Of a stretch of 64,000 nt of DNA, positions 43,482 through 52,738 are shown piece by piece. This DNA comes from Azospirillum sp. TSH100. Its GTDB lineage: Bacteria > Pseudomonadota > Alphaproteobacteria > Azospirillales > Azospirillaceae. The number at the start of each line of letters is the position of its first letter. Positions within the stretch are counted from its first letter, which is position 1. A program made the translations under genes and the position numbers. The stretch covers positions 617,001 to 681,000 of the forward strand of contig NZ_CP039636.1 of the NCBI RefSeq assembly GCF_004923295.1, written 5' to 3'. Below the pieces are notes generated by a model. The model made no database searches. It saw nothing but the letters and a program-made list of their open reading frames with translations, and was not told the origin of the DNA.

Positions 43482-44588
43482 TCAGACGCCGACCGCCAGC
43501 GCCCGGCACGCGAGCGCGTCGGGCGCGACGCCGGACCCGATCGGGTCGGGGGCGAACGGCAGGATTTTGGGCACGTATTTGTCCCGCAGCAGGTCATAGG
43601 TCGCGGCGGGCACCAGAGCGCGGATGCGCTCGAAATCATGGTTGCGCAGCAGGCGGCGCACTTCGGACGCCGAAATCGGCGTGCCGTCCGACTGGGTGCG
43701 CGTCTCCTCGATGACGGTGACGGCCGGTGCTGCGGACCGCGCCGTCTGCAGCCAATACTTCATGTCGGCATTGTATTTGCGCGTGGTTCCGCAGAAGGGC
43801 TCGGTGCCGACGAAGCGATGGGTGATGCCCAGCGCCGGCGCGATGAAGTTGCGGAACAGCAGCAGGTCGATGGCGGTGCAGCAGTCGCCGACCACACCTT
43901 TCTCCTTGAAGAAGTAGTTCGGAAAGGTGGCGCGCGAGACCATGTACTGGGAGCCGTGATGCAGGGTCAGCCGGGGAATGCCCCGGACGCCCGCCTCCAC
44001 CAGCGCGTAGCGGTCGCGGTAGGACACGAAGGAGGCGTCCTCGCTGACCACGAACAGGTGGAGCCAGTCGCAGCGCTCGGCCGCGAGCGAGACGAGATAG
44101 CGGTGGCCCAGCGTGAAGGGGTTGGCATTGATGACGACGCCGCCGATCGTCGCCCCCGGCCGGCGCAAGGCGCGCAGCCGGTCGCAGTATGAGCGGATGC
44201 CGACCGGCGTGTTCTCCATCAGCGTGACGTAGTCCGGCACCTCGGCCAGCGGGTAGAAGCCGCAGCCCTGGAAGAAGGACACGTTCTCCGGCCGGGTGTA
44301 GAGGAACAGGTGCGAATGGCCGCGTTCATAGGCGAGATGGACCACCTCGCTGAGCAGCGTCAGGCTGAGCGAGCCGCCGCGCAGTTCGGGCTCGATCGCA
44401 CAGCATTTGACGATGTTGCTTTCCAGCCCGGCGCAGGCCACCAGCCGCCCGGCGCTGCGGCAGACCACGAAGATCTGGATCTGCTCCTCGTAATCGAGGG
44501 CGCAGCGCCCCAGAAGGGACCGGATCTCCTGCCGTTCCTTGGGATGAACGGCCGGGTCGACGGCATAGAAATCGAATTCGTCGGTCAC
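43482..44588 (-). CDS. citC: [Citrate lyase] acetyltransferase/ligase
   Basis: A 368-residue enzyme that acetylates and thereby activates the citrate lyase carrier with ATP and acetate. A GNAT-like N-terminal half ([20 protein letters not shown]) is followed by a nucleotidyltransferase half with [18 protein letters not shown], the H-x-G-H-like ATP site, and [12 protein letters not shown]. The start is a GTG at 44588 behind GGGGAG; no suitable in-frame ATG exists. It is first in the operon, with a regulon box at 44702-44719. Confidence 0.92.
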   Translation of the reverse strand: MTDEFDFYAVDPAVHPKERQEIRSLLGRCALDYEEQIQIFVVCRSAGRLVACAGLESNIVKCCAIEPELRGGSLSLTLLSEVVHLAYERGHSHLFLYTRPENVSFFQGCGFYPLAEVPDYVTLMENTPVGIRSYCDRLRALRRPGATIGGVVINANPFTLGHRYLVSLAAERCDWLHLFVVSEDASFVSYRDRYALVEAGVRGIPRLTLHHGSQYMVSRATFPNYFFKEKGVVGDCCTAIDLLLFRNFIAPALGITHRFVGTEPFCGTTRKYNADMKYWLQTARSAAPAVTVIEETRTQSDGTPISASEVRRLLRNHDFERIRALVPAATYDLLRDKYVPKILPFAPDPIGSGVAPDALACRALAVGV

Positions 44589-44684
44589 GGATCCATGCTC
44601 CCCTTTGGAGCTTCCGATGAGAGGCGCTGGCGGGGTGTGGGAAGGCCGGGGGCTTGGCCACGCGCGGGCGCCGCGTTCTTGAGG

Positions 44685-44719
44685 AGTGTAGGGGCGGACT
44701 TCTGTCAAAGCGCTGTCAG
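44685..44719 (-). promoter_or_regulatory. Citrate-regulon promoter box, citC operon
   Basis: In the transcribed direction: CTGACAGCGCTTTGACAG followed after 11 nt by TACACT (10 nt if CTACAC is taken). It lies about 100 bp before the citC GTG and matches the citS, maeB and response-regulator promoters. Confidence 0.7.
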
Positions 44720-44836
44720 GATCAGCGCCTTCGCGCCGCATGCCGGGTGGTGGCAGCCCTGCGTCTTTCGACGGTGTCGCCGGATGGACGGCACGGAGAC
44801 GACGGGCCCGACCCAGCCGTCTCCACGCTCCGCCGG

Positions 44837-47137
44837 CTATTCCGCCGCCTGCCGCAGCGGGACGGGGGTTCCGTCGATCTGGGCGTCCACCACGGCCAGC
44901 GCGGTGATGTTGACCAGGCCGCGGGTGGTGACGGCCGGGGTGACGATGTGCGCCGGCGCGCTGACGCCCAGCAGGATCGGGCCGACCGACAAGCCTTCGC
45001 CCAGCACCTTCAGCATCTCGAAGGCGATGTTGGCGGCGTCCAGCGTCGGCATGACCAGAAGGTTCGCCTCTCCGCGCAGCCGGCTGTTGGGCAGCATCGC
45101 CTCGCGCACCGCCTGGGACAGGGCGGCTTCGGCATGCATTTCGCCGTCGGCCTCAAGCTCCGGCGCGCGCTGGTTCAGCAGGGCGCAGGCGGTGCGCATC
45201 TTGACCGCGGAGGGGGAGTCGGAGCTTCCGAAATTGGAGTGCGACAGCAGCGCCACCTTCGGCTCGATGCCGAAATGCCGCACCTTCTCCGCCGCCAGGA
45301 TGGCGATCTCGGCGATCTCCGCCGCGCTCGGGTCCGGGTTGACATGGGTGTCGCACAGGAAATAGGTGCCCTTGGCGAGGATCAGCAGGTTCATCGCCGC
45401 CGACACCGGCGAGTCGCCGCGGCGGCCGAGCACGTCGCGGATGCGGCGGTGATGCTCGGCATAGAGACCGGCGGTGCCGCAGACCATCGCATCGGCAGCC
45501 CCCTGTCGGACCATCAGGCTGGCGAAGGCCGTGCTGTCCGTCCGCGCCACCGTGGCGGCGAAGGCAGGCGACACGCCGCGCCGTCCCATGATCTGCCGGT
45601 AGACGTCGGCATATTCGGCGCAATGTGGATCGCGCACCGGCTCGATCACCTCGACGTCGCGGCCGGGCACGAGCCGGAGGCCGAGCGCCTCGATCCGCCG
45701 GGCCACCACTTCTGGCCGGCCGAGCAGGATCGGTCGGGCGATGGCCTCGTCCACCGCCACCTGGGCGGCGCGCAGCACCCGGTCGTCCTCGCCCTCCGCA
45801 TAGACCACGCGCTTCGGCGCCTGGGCGGCCTTGTGGAACACCGGCTTCATGACGAGGCCGGAGCGGAAGACATATTGGCCGAGCCGTTCCCGGTAGGCGC
45901 GCAGGTCGGCCAGCGGGCGGGTGGCCACGCCGCTGTCCATCGCTGCCTTGGCCACGGCGGACGCCACTTCGACGATCAGGCGGGGATCGAAGGGCTTGGG
46001 CAGGATATAGTCGGGGCCGAAGCGCAGGCGCTCGCCGGTGTAGGCGGCGGCGACAACGTCGGACGCCTCGACCCGCGCCATGTCGGCGATGGCGCGGACG
46101 CAGGCGATCTTCATCGCCTCGTTGATCGTCGTGGCCCCGACGTCGAGCGCACCCCGGAAGATGAAGGGGAAGCAGAGGACGTTGTTGACCTGATTGGGGT
46201 AGTCGGACCGGCCGGTGGCGATGATCGCATCGGGGCGGGCGGCGCGCGCCTCCTCCGGCGTGATCTCGGGATCGGGGTTGGCCAGCGCCAGGATCAGCGG
46301 CTTCCGCGCCATCGTCTTGACCATCTCCCCGCTCAGGACGCCCGGTCCCGACAGGCCGAGGAACAGGTCGGCGCCGACCGTCGCCTCCGCCAGGCTGCGG
46401 ACGGCGCTGTCGGTGGCGTAGCGGTCCTTGTGCAGGTTCATGCCGACATTGCGGCCGCGGTAGACGACGCCGTCGCGGTCGACCAGGACGATGTTGCTGC
46501 GCTTCAGTCCCATGCCGACCAGCAGGTCGAGGCAGGCGATGCCCGCCGCGCCGCCGCCGGTGGACACCACGCGCAGATCCTCGATCCGCTTGCCGACCAC
46601 CCTCAGCCCGTTGTGGACCGCCGCCGCGACGACGATGGCGGTGCCGTGCTGGTCGTCGTGGAAGACCGGGATCTTCATCCGCTCCCGCAGGCGCCGTTCG
46701 ACCTCGAAGCAGGCCGGCGCCCCGATATCCTCCAGGTTGATGGCGCCGAAGGTCGGCTCCAGCCGGGCGATGGTCTCGACCAGTGCGTCGACGTCCTTTT
46801 CATCCACCTCGATGTCGAAGACGTCGATGTCGGCGAACTTCTTGAACAGGACCGCCTTGCCCTCCATCACCGGCTTGGAGGCCAGCGGTCCGATGTCGCC
46901 GAGGCCGAGCACGGCGGTGCCATTGGAGATCACCGCCACCAGATTGCCGCGCGCGGTCACCTCGGCCGCGCGGGCCGGATCGGCGACGATGTCGTGGCAG
47001 GCGAAGGCCACGCCGGGGGAATAGGCCAGCGCCAGATCGCGCTGGGTCATCATCGGCTTGGTCGGCACGATCGCTAGCTTGCCCGGTTTGCCGCACCGAT
47101 GATAATCGAGCGCACGTTCCTTGAGATCGCCAGACAT
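44837..47137 (-). CDS. maeB: NADP-type malic enzyme with C-terminal phosphotransacetylase-like domain
   Basis: A 766-residue MaeB-type enzyme, malate to pyruvate plus CO2. The catalytic half (residues 1-425) has [35 protein letters not shown] and the nucleotide turn [15 protein letters not shown]. The C-terminal half resembles phosphate acetyltransferase ([34 protein letters not shown]) and is usually regulatory. GAGGAAA precedes the ATG at 47137. A regulon box at 47275-47292 puts it under the same control as the citrate genes, so it probably removes malate derived from lyase-made oxaloacetate. Confidence 0.92.
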   Translation of the reverse strand: MSGDLKERALDYHRCGKPGKLAIVPTKPMMTQRDLALAYSPGVAFACHDIVADPARAAEVTARGNLVAVISNGTAVLGLGDIGPLASKPVMEGKAVLFKKFADIDVFDIEVDEKDVDALVETIARLEPTFGAINLEDIGAPACFEVERRLRERMKIPVFHDDQHGTAIVVAAAVHNGLRVVGKRIEDLRVVSTGGGAAGIACLDLLVGMGLKRSNIVLVDRDGVVYRGRNVGMNLHKDRYATDSAVRSLAEATVGADLFLGLSGPGVLSGEMVKTMARKPLILALANPDPEITPEEARAARPDAIIATGRSDYPNQVNNVLCFPFIFRGALDVGATTINEAMKIACVRAIADMARVEASDVVAAAYTGERLRFGPDYILPKPFDPRLIVEVASAVAKAAMDSGVATRPLADLRAYRERLGQYVFRSGLVMKPVFHKAAQAPKRVVYAEGEDDRVLRAAQVAVDEAIARPILLGRPEVVARRIEALGLRLVPGRDVEVIEPVRDPHCAEYADVYRQIMGRRGVSPAFAATVARTDSTAFASLMVRQGAADAMVCGTAGLYAEHHRRIRDVLGRRGDSPVSAAMNLLILAKGTYFLCDTHVNPDPSAAEIAEIAILAAEKVRHFGIEPKVALLSHSNFGSSDSPSAVKMRTACALLNQRAPELEADGEMHAEAALSQAVREAMLPNSRLRGEANLLVMPTLDAANIAFEMLKVLGEGLSVGPILLGVSAPAHIVTPAVTTRGLVNITALAVVDAQIDGTPVPLRQAAE

Positions 47138-47258
47138 GGGTTTCCTCACTGATGGTCGTATCGCGGAATGACCGTCGGCGACCACATGATGAAGACGCGG
47201 TCTGCCCGGCACGGAAGGCTTTCATCGCCTTCTTCGCGACTGGTGACGAAGTCTTGGC

Positions 47259-47292
47259 TTTATAGGAGCGATAACTGTCGGAAGCCTGTCAG
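47259..47292 (-). promoter_or_regulatory. Citrate-regulon promoter box, maeB
   Basis: In the transcribed direction: CTGACAGGCTTCCGACAG, exactly 10 nt, then TATAAA. It overlaps the stop codon of the sensor kinase gene and lies about 120 bp before the maeB ATG. Confidence 0.7.
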
Positions 47293-49823
47293 TAGCGGTT
47301 GGTAATCATTTGCCACTGGCGCAGGAAGCGGGCGCGCTTGGTCTCGTCGAGGAAAACGAGCAGGCCGGGTCCCAAGGTGGTGTGCTGAAGCGGACCATTG
47401 AGTTCCGCCAGCAGATGCGCCACCGAGAAGGGGCCGTCGACCGCCGGCGAGATCGCATAGAAGGGGGTGCTTCGGGCAATCTGCGTCTGCCCCTCCTGCG
47501 ACAGCAGATAGTCGATGAACAGCCCGGCCAGTCCGGCGGCGGCGGCTCCCCTCGGAATGGAGGCCACCCGGGCGGTGACCAGCGTATAGTCGCTGGGCAG
47601 CACGATCCCGATGGGGGCACCGGCGAGTTGCCGCGCCCGCGCGTAGGATCCCAGCAGATTGTAGCCGATCAGCTGGTCGCCGCGGGCGATGGCGTCGAGC
47701 ATCTCCCCGGTGCAGCAGAACTGGTGGACGTGCCGGTCGGCCAGGGCGTCGACCAGTTGCCAGAACTGGCTGTTCAGCACCGAATCCTGGGAGGCGAGCA
47801 GATAGCCGATGCCGCTCTGGACGATGTCATAGGTGGCGACGCGGCCGTCATAGACGGCTTCCCTGTCGCGGATCAGGTGGATCAGATCGTCGCGCGTGCG
47901 CGGCACGTCGGATGGTGGCACAAGATCGCGGTTGTAGACGATAACCGCAGGTTCCTGGGCGAAGCTGAAGGCCTCGTCGCGCCAATTCGCCCAGCGCGGC
48001 AGATCCGCCGTCGCCTCCGAGAGATGCCGCTGCGTGTAGCCGTCATTGACCAGCTTGACCTGGAGGTCGGCCGAAGAGCTGATGATGAGGTCGGGCAACC
48101 GGTCTTTCGGGTGGACGACGCTGTCATACAGCTCAACCGAGGTCACCTCGTCGTATTCGACACGGATGCCGGGGTGGTGGGCCTGGAAATCGAGGATCAG
48201 CCCCTCCATCGCCGCCTGATCGGTGGTCGAGGCGATGGCGAGGACGGCTGCCTGCGTACCCTGCGCGGGATAGCTGATGCGTTTGGCCGCACTCTCCCCC
48301 GGCCAGAGCAGGATCGTCGACAGTGCGAGGAGGGCCAGCGGCAGCCAGAGCCGTTCCGGTGCGGCCCGGTGCCGGTTCTCCGACCCGTCGTCCGATGGAG
48401 GCAATTGGCAGGTTTCACACTGATGGTCGCGCGGGAAGGCGATGCGGGCGATCAGGCCGCCGCCGGGACGGTCGAGCAGGGAGAAGGCCGCGCCGTGTCC
48501 GTCGGCGACGGCGGCGACGATGGCGAGGCCAAGGCCGCTGCCGACCGTTCCGGCCGCCGAACTGCCCCGGCCGAAGCGGCTGAGCACCGTCGGCTTCTCG
48601 GCGTCCGGGACACCGGGGCCGCGGTCGGCAACCTCCACCAGCGGCCCATGTTCCGCGGTGGCGGCGCACAGCCGGACCTCCACGGCGCCGGCACCGCCGC
48701 CATATTTGATCGCATTGTCGACGAGGTTCACCAGTGCTTCGCGCAGGATGACGGAGTCGCCGCAGACGCCGACATGGTCGGTTCCATCCTGCTCGATGCG
48801 CAGCGTCGTGTCCTCGGCAATGGCGGCGGCGCGCTGGACCACCCGCCGTACCAGCAGGGTCAGATCGACGAATTCGGGATGCAGGGCCTCGCTGCGATGG
48901 ACGACCATGGCGTGGCTGAGCAGCTGGGTGGTCAGTTCGCTCGCCTCGACGGCGTTGCGATGGATGCGGGCGACGATGCGGTGCAGCCGCTCCGGGTCGT
49001 TCTCTTCCGACGCCAGTTCCGATTGGGAGCGCAGTGCCGCGAGCGGCGTGCGGATCTGATGCGCCATATCGGCGAGAAAGGTCTTGGTCGATTCCAGATT
49101 GCCGTGCAGGCGGGCCATCAGGGTATTGATGGCGCCCAGCAGTTGGCGGACCTCCGCCGGCGCCGGCACCTCGATAGGGCTGAAGTCGCTTGGCCGCCGC
49201 GCCCGGATCAGCCGTTCCAGGAAGCCCAGAGGCGCCAGCGCCTGACGGACGCCGAACCACACCAGTCCGATGCTGACCAGCATCATCAGCATCATCGGCA
49301 GAAACGAGTTGATGAAGAAGCCGCGGGCCAGCCGGTCACGTTCCTCCCGGGTCTGGGCGACGACGATGGTCACCCAGTTGGCCCGGCGGGCCTGCACGAT
49401 GAGGTGGCCGAGTGCCACGATACGCACCGGCTCGTCGTGATAGACGGCGTCGAAGAAGTCGGCGTTGTCATCGCGTCTGGGCGGCCCCGGCAGGTCACCG
49501 TATCCGATGATGACGTTCCCCTCCGCATCCAGCACCTTGTAGAAGGCGCGGTCACGCTGCGCCATAGCGAGAATGCTGAGCGATGAATAGGGCAGGTCGA
49601 CAAGCAGAGCATTGTCCTCGACCCGCACCGCGTCGACGATCGAGAGTGCCGAAGCCAGCAGCAGCTGGTCGAAGGCGCCATCGGCGGCGCGCTTGGCGTC
49701 CATGCGGATCAGCAGGAACAGCCCGGCGGCCACCAGCGCAAGCACGATGACCAGCCGGACCATCAGCCGCCTTTGCAGGGAGCCGGCGGTCGTTCCGTCG
49801 GGCGTGGGCCGGTCAGTCGCCAT
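47289..49823 (-). CDS. TctE-like sensor histidine kinase fused to a C-terminal periplasmic solute-binding domain
   Basis: An 844-residue fusion. Residues about 20-200 form a TctE-type sensor (helices at 22-39 and 172-192 flanking a periplasmic domain). A HAMP-like linker and the phospho-acceptor H255 in FLADMAHQIRTPLAAL follow, then the ATPase domain (NLVDNAIKYGG, DRGPGVPDAE, GSGLGLAIVAAVADGHG) to about 485. A third hydrophobic helix (about 512-530, LWLPLALLALSTILLWPG) leads into about 310 residues resembling an iron-type ABC solute-binding protein (AVLAIASTTDQAAMEGL). The extra domain should be periplasmic and may sense citrate or a metal complex. The ATG at 49823 overlaps the regulator gene. 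Confidence 0.85.
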   Translation of the reverse strand: MATDRPTPDGTTAGSLQRRLMVRLVIVLALVAAGLFLLIRMDAKRAADGAFDQLLLASALSIVDAVRVEDNALLVDLPYSSLSILAMAQRDRAFYKVLDAEGNVIIGYGDLPGPPRRDDNADFFDAVYHDEPVRIVALGHLIVQARRANWVTIVVAQTREERDRLARGFFINSFLPMMLMMLVSIGLVWFGVRQALAPLGFLERLIRARRPSDFSPIEVPAPAEVRQLLGAINTLMARLHGNLESTKTFLADMAHQIRTPLAALRSQSELASEENDPERLHRIVARIHRNAVEASELTTQLLSHAMVVHRSEALHPEFVDLTLLVRRVVQRAAAIAEDTTLRIEQDGTDHVGVCGDSVILREALVNLVDNAIKYGGGAGAVEVRLCAATAEHGPLVEVADRGPGVPDAEKPTVLSRFGRGSSAAGTVGSGLGLAIVAAVADGHGAAFSLLDRPGGGLIARIAFPRDHQCETCQLPPSDDGSENRHRAAPERLWLPLALLALSTILLWPGESAAKRISYPAQGTQAAVLAIASTTDQAAMEGLILDFQAHHPGIRVEYDEVTSVELYDSVVHPKDRLPDLIISSSADLQVKLVNDGYTQRHLSEATADLPRWANWRDEAFSFAQEPAVIVYNRDLVPPSDVPRTRDDLIHLIRDREAVYDGRVATYDIVQSGIGYLLASQDSVLNSQFWQLVDALADRHVHQFCCTGEMLDAIARGDQLIGYNLLGSYARARQLAGAPIGIVLPSDYTLVTARVASIPRGAAAAGLAGLFIDYLLSQEGQTQIARSTPFYAISPAVDGPFSVAHLLAELNGPLQHTTLGPGLLVFLDETKRARFLRQWQMITNRY

Positions 49824-50487
49824 CTTTCTGTTCCGCGACGTAGCCCTGCCCATGCACCGTGCGGATCACGACGGACGCCCCTTCCAGCTTCCTGCGCAGT
49901 CGGGAGACATAAAGCTCGATGGCATTCGGCGCGACCGGCTGGTCCAGACTGCAGAGCCGGTCGATCAGCGTGTCCTTGGCCATCACCTTGTTCAGGCTCG
50001 ACAGGAAAAGCTCCAGAAGGCGGAATTCGCGTGCACTCAGATCCACCGGTTGGCCGGCAATGACGACCTTCTTGGTGGAGGTGTCGAAGCTGAGATTGCC
50101 GAAGACCTGCTCGGAGGTCGCGATTCCGTGATGGCGGCGCAGCAAGGCACGGCAGCGTGCCTCCAGTTCGCGAAAATCGAATGGCTTGACGACGTAATCG
50201 TCAGCGCCGAGATCGAGCGCGTCCACCTTGGTGTCGACGCGGGAGCGGGCCGTGACCACCAGCACCGGCGTGTCGTCGCCCTTCCGCCGCAATCGGCGCA
50301 GCAGCGTCTGGCCATCCGGTCCGGGCAGCATCAGGTCGAGAATGATCAGTTGGTAACGCTCGGTCGCCAGCAGTTCCTCCGCCTGATAGCCGTCGGCGGC
50401 CCAGTCGATGGCGTAGCCATGTTTCCGCATCCGCTGGATGATTGCGTCGGCGAGATCTTCGGTATCTTCCACCACCAGGATACGCAT
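49813..50487 (-). CDS. OmpR/PhoB-family response regulator, TctD-like
   Basis: A 224-residue regulator: receiver with acidic pocket EDTEDL, phospho-acceptor D51 in LIILDLMLPGPDG and Lys in DDYVVKPFD. The winged-helix output contains LSAREFRLLELFLSS and NAIELYVSRLRRKLEG. It partners the sensor kinase it overlaps by 11 bp. Direct repeats with an 11-bp period at five promoters, including its own, are the kind of site this family binds, making it the likely activator of the citrate regulon. Confidence 0.92.
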   Translation of the reverse strand: MRILVVEDTEDLADAIIQRMRKHGYAIDWAADGYQAEELLATERYQLIILDLMLPGPDGQTLLRRLRRKGDDTPVLVVTARSRVDTKVDALDLGADDYVVKPFDFRELEARCRALLRRHHGIATSEQVFGNLSFDTSTKKVVIAGQPVDLSAREFRLLELFLSSLNKVMAKDTLIDRLCSLDQPVAPNAIELYVSRLRRKLEGASVVIRTVHGQGYVAEQKDGD

Positions 50488-50574
50488 GACCGCTCGCCTC
50501 CGGCCGCACAGGCGGCGCTCTATGGGCGATGCGAAGGCAACCGGCTTCCATCGCCCACTGCTGACAACAACGCC

Positions 50575-50608
50575 AATATAGCGCGGAGTGCTGTCGTCAG
50601 CCTGTCAT
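50575..50608 (-). promoter_or_regulatory. Citrate-regulon promoter box, response regulator gene (autoregulation)
   Basis: In the transcribed direction: ATGACAGGCTGACGACAG, exactly 10 nt, then TATATT. It lies about 90 bp before the regulator ATG. Confidence 0.7.
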
Positions 50609-50696
50609 CAGCCGTTACCGGTCCGACCATGGTCGGCGAAGCGATCACACCGATGGCTGGCGAAGCGACCATATCGAAACCATCGGTGCCCGAGGG

Positions 50697-50903
50697 TCAA
50701 ACGCGCTCGTCACACTCGATCCGGCGCAGGCAATGCAGGACCTGGACAAATCCTTCGGCGGTTCTGGCCAGTTCAGCCGGCTTGGCGTCGAGTTCCTTTT
50801 CCTGGCATTGCAGCCATTCCCGGGCGCGTTCCGGTGTTCCCCAGACTTCTACGGCCCTTTCGAAGAGATCCACAGTACCGAGCATCAAATCAGAACTTGC
50901 CAT
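50697..50903 (-). CDS. Small DUF2384 (MbcA/ParS/Xre antitoxin C-terminal) domain protein
   Basis: A 68-residue protein whose core VWGTPERAREWLQCQEKELD and AELARTAEGFVQVLHCLRRIE fits the toxin-binding domain of MbcA/ParS/Xre antitoxins. The usual N-terminal helix-turn-helix is absent and no RES toxin gene is adjacent. GGAGG lies 7 nt before the ATG, so translation is likely. A regulon box at 50963-50980 sits about 60 bp upstream, which suggests a role tied to the citrate regulon rather than a classic toxin-antitoxin pair. Confidence 0.65.
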   Translation of the reverse strand: MASSDLMLGTVDLFERAVEVWGTPERAREWLQCQEKELDAKPAELARTAEGFVQVLHCLRRIECDERV

Positions 50904-50946
50904 GATCCAACCTCCTTCGCGAGCGATGGCGTCGCTTTCGCAAGCA

Positions 50947-50980
50947 TGCTAAGCCGGCGCTCCTGACAGAAACCTGTCGG
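50947..50980 (-). promoter_or_regulatory. Degenerate citrate-regulon promoter box, DUF2384 gene
   Basis: In the transcribed direction: CCGACAGGTTTCTGTCAG (three differences from the citS box), exactly 10 nt, then TTAGCA. Confidence 0.55.
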
Positions 50981-51043
50981 ATCCCATGCGACCGTCGGTC
51001 CAGCCCGGCAAGCGAATGCCGGGGCGGTCCGGTCCCGTCCGGG

Positions 51044-51148
51044 TCAGGCTGAGGTGACCATTCCGTCCGCTGCGACGGGCAGAATGGAGGTGAAGCGGCT
51101 GCCGCCACTGTCGCTGTCTGCCGACAAACTGCCGCCATGGCCACCCAT
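51044..51148 (-). pseudogene. Remnant of a histidine kinase C-terminus
   Basis: The minus-strand frame ending at 51044 reads GGHGGSLSADSDSGGSRFTS then ILPVA, the typical end of a kinase ATPase domain (G2 box, then the final beta-strand). Upstream in this frame no N-, G1- or H-box is seen. Only the last 34 codons survive, suggesting loss of a second two-component system next to the TRAP operon. Confidence 0.6.
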
Positions 51149-51327
51149 TTTCCCTTCGCCTGCCTGGCCCACCGAATGCGTCGTGGGCGGAAAAGTCCAG
51201 GTAGGGTGCCGGAAGCCGTTGCGGCCGTGTCGACGAATGGGCGCGGGTTTTTTGAACGAAACCCGCAAACCCTTACCCCTGTGGTGCAACGCCGCCGGTT
51301 CGTTCGGCAGCGTCGGGGGAAGCCCTT
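51149..51327. other. Intergenic stretch after the TRAP operon
   Basis: Contains an 8-bp inverted repeat GCGGGTTT/AAACCCGC at 51243-51250 and 51259-51266, downstream of the TRAP permease stop. It lacks a U-tract on either strand, so a terminator function is uncertain. No gene is seen. Confidence 0.4.
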
Positions 51328-52734
51328 CTATCTGCCGAGCCCCATCGCCCTCGGCAGCCAGAGCGTGATCTCCGGCACATAGGTGATGGCGATCAGGGCG
51401 GCGAAGAGGGGAACCAGCCAGGGCAGGATCGCCATGGTGGTTCGCTCCACCGACAGCTTCGCCACGCGCGCCAGCACGAACAGCACCATGCCCAACGGTG
51501 GGTGCAGAAGCCCGATCATCAGGTTCAACACCATGACCAGACCGAAATGCAGCGGATCTATCCCCAGCTTCAGGACGATCGGCAGCAGGATCGGCACCAG
51601 GATGGTGATCGCGGCGATGGTGTCGATGAAGCAGCCGACGAACAGGATCAGCAAATTCGCCAGCAGCAGGAAGACCCATTTGTTGTCGGTGAAGCCGAGG
51701 ATGGTGTCCGACATGATCTGCGCCGCCTGGCTGGCGGTCAGCAGCCAGGCGAAGATCGATGCCGCGGTGACGATGAACAGCACCGAGGCCGTGGTCTCCA
51801 CGGTGTCGAGTGTCGCCTTGGCCAGCGACCGCAGCGTCATCGAGCGGTAGCGGACAAGCCCGAGGAACAGCGACCACAGCACCGCCGCGACCGCCGCCTC
51901 GGTCGGGGTGAACCAGCCCAGCGTCATGCCGCCGATCAGGATCACCGGGGTCATCAGCGCCATGACGGCGGAGAAGTCGAAGTGCCAGTCCGCCGCCAGC
52001 AGCACCAGGAGGGCAATGGCGATCGCCCAGTTGACCGAGACGCCTGCCAGCGTCATCAACCACACCGCCAGTGGGAAGCACAGCACCACGACGATCTCGA
52101 CCGACGCGGCGCCCAGCCGGCGCCAGTCGAAGACCATGTCGGCGCCCCACTGGTTGCGCCGGGCATGGACGGCGACGGTGGCCATCATGAAGACCGTCAT
52201 CAGCACGCCGGGGATGACGCCCGCCAGGAACAGCGCACCGATCGAGACGTTCGCCATCATCCCGTAGATCACGAAGGGCAGCGACGGTGGAATGATCGGT
52301 CCCAGCGTGGCGGAGGCCGCCGTCACGCCGACCGAGAATTCCGTCGAATAGCCATGGTCCTTCATCGCCTTGATCTCGATGGTGCCGAGACCGGCGGCAT
52401 CGGCGATGGCGGTGCCGGACATGCCCGAGAAGATCACCGATCCGATGATGTTCACCTGCCCCAGGCCGCCGCGCATCCAGCCGACCAGCGCGATGGCGAA
52501 GTTGTAGATGCGGCCCGTCACCCCGGCGATGTTCATCAGATTGCCGGCGAGGATGAAGAAGGGAACGGCCAGCAGCGGGAAACTCTCGGCGCCCGCAATC
52601 ATCCGCTGGGCGAGCACAAGGTCGGGCACCGAGCCACTGACCAGGATGTAGACCAGGGAAGCCGCCGCCATGGCGACCGCCACCGGCAATCCCAGGAGCA
52701 TCAGGCCGAGGAAGGAACCGATCAGGATCCACAT
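51328..52734 (-). CDS. dctM: TRAP transporter large permease (DctM)
   Basis: A 468-residue inner-membrane protein with about twelve hydrophobic segments and DctM signatures: PLLAVPFFILAGNLMN, IFSGMSGTAIADAAGLG, LGPIIPPSLPFVIYG, GWFTPTEAAVAAVLW and LLHPPLGMVLFVLA. It forms the sodium-driven channel of the TRAP system with the two genes upstream. It is slightly longer than usual (about 430), with an insertion around residues 200-270. It starts 4 bp after dctQ. Confidence 0.93.
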   Translation of the reverse strand: MWILIGSFLGLMLLGLPVAVAMAAASLVYILVSGSVPDLVLAQRMIAGAESFPLLAVPFFILAGNLMNIAGVTGRIYNFAIALVGWMRGGLGQVNIIGSVIFSGMSGTAIADAAGLGTIEIKAMKDHGYSTEFSVGVTAASATLGPIIPPSLPFVIYGMMANVSIGALFLAGVIPGVLMTVFMMATVAVHARRNQWGADMVFDWRRLGAASVEIVVVLCFPLAVWLMTLAGVSVNWAIAIALLVLLAADWHFDFSAVMALMTPVILIGGMTLGWFTPTEAAVAAVLWSLFLGLVRYRSMTLRSLAKATLDTVETTASVLFIVTAASIFAWLLTASQAAQIMSDTILGFTDNKWVFLLLANLLILFVGCFIDTIAAITILVPILLPIVLKLGIDPLHFGLVMVLNLMIGLLHPPLGMVLFVLARVAKLSVERTTMAILPWLVPLFAALIAITYVPEITLWLPRAMGLGR

Positions 52735-52738
52735 CCGC

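Noticed and set aside
44795-44824. GGAGACG/CGTCTCC pairing after the malic enzyme as a terminator
   Set aside because: The stem is only 7 bp with a 16-nt loop and no U-tract, too weak to list.
44654-47077. Long plus-strand frame opposite the malic enzyme
   Set aside because: It is antisense to the MaeB motifs, His/Asp-rich and without recognisable domains.
47310-49586. Long plus-strand frame opposite the sensor kinase
   Set aside because: It is a shadow of a gene with unambiguous H-, N- and G-boxes; the translation is compositionally odd.
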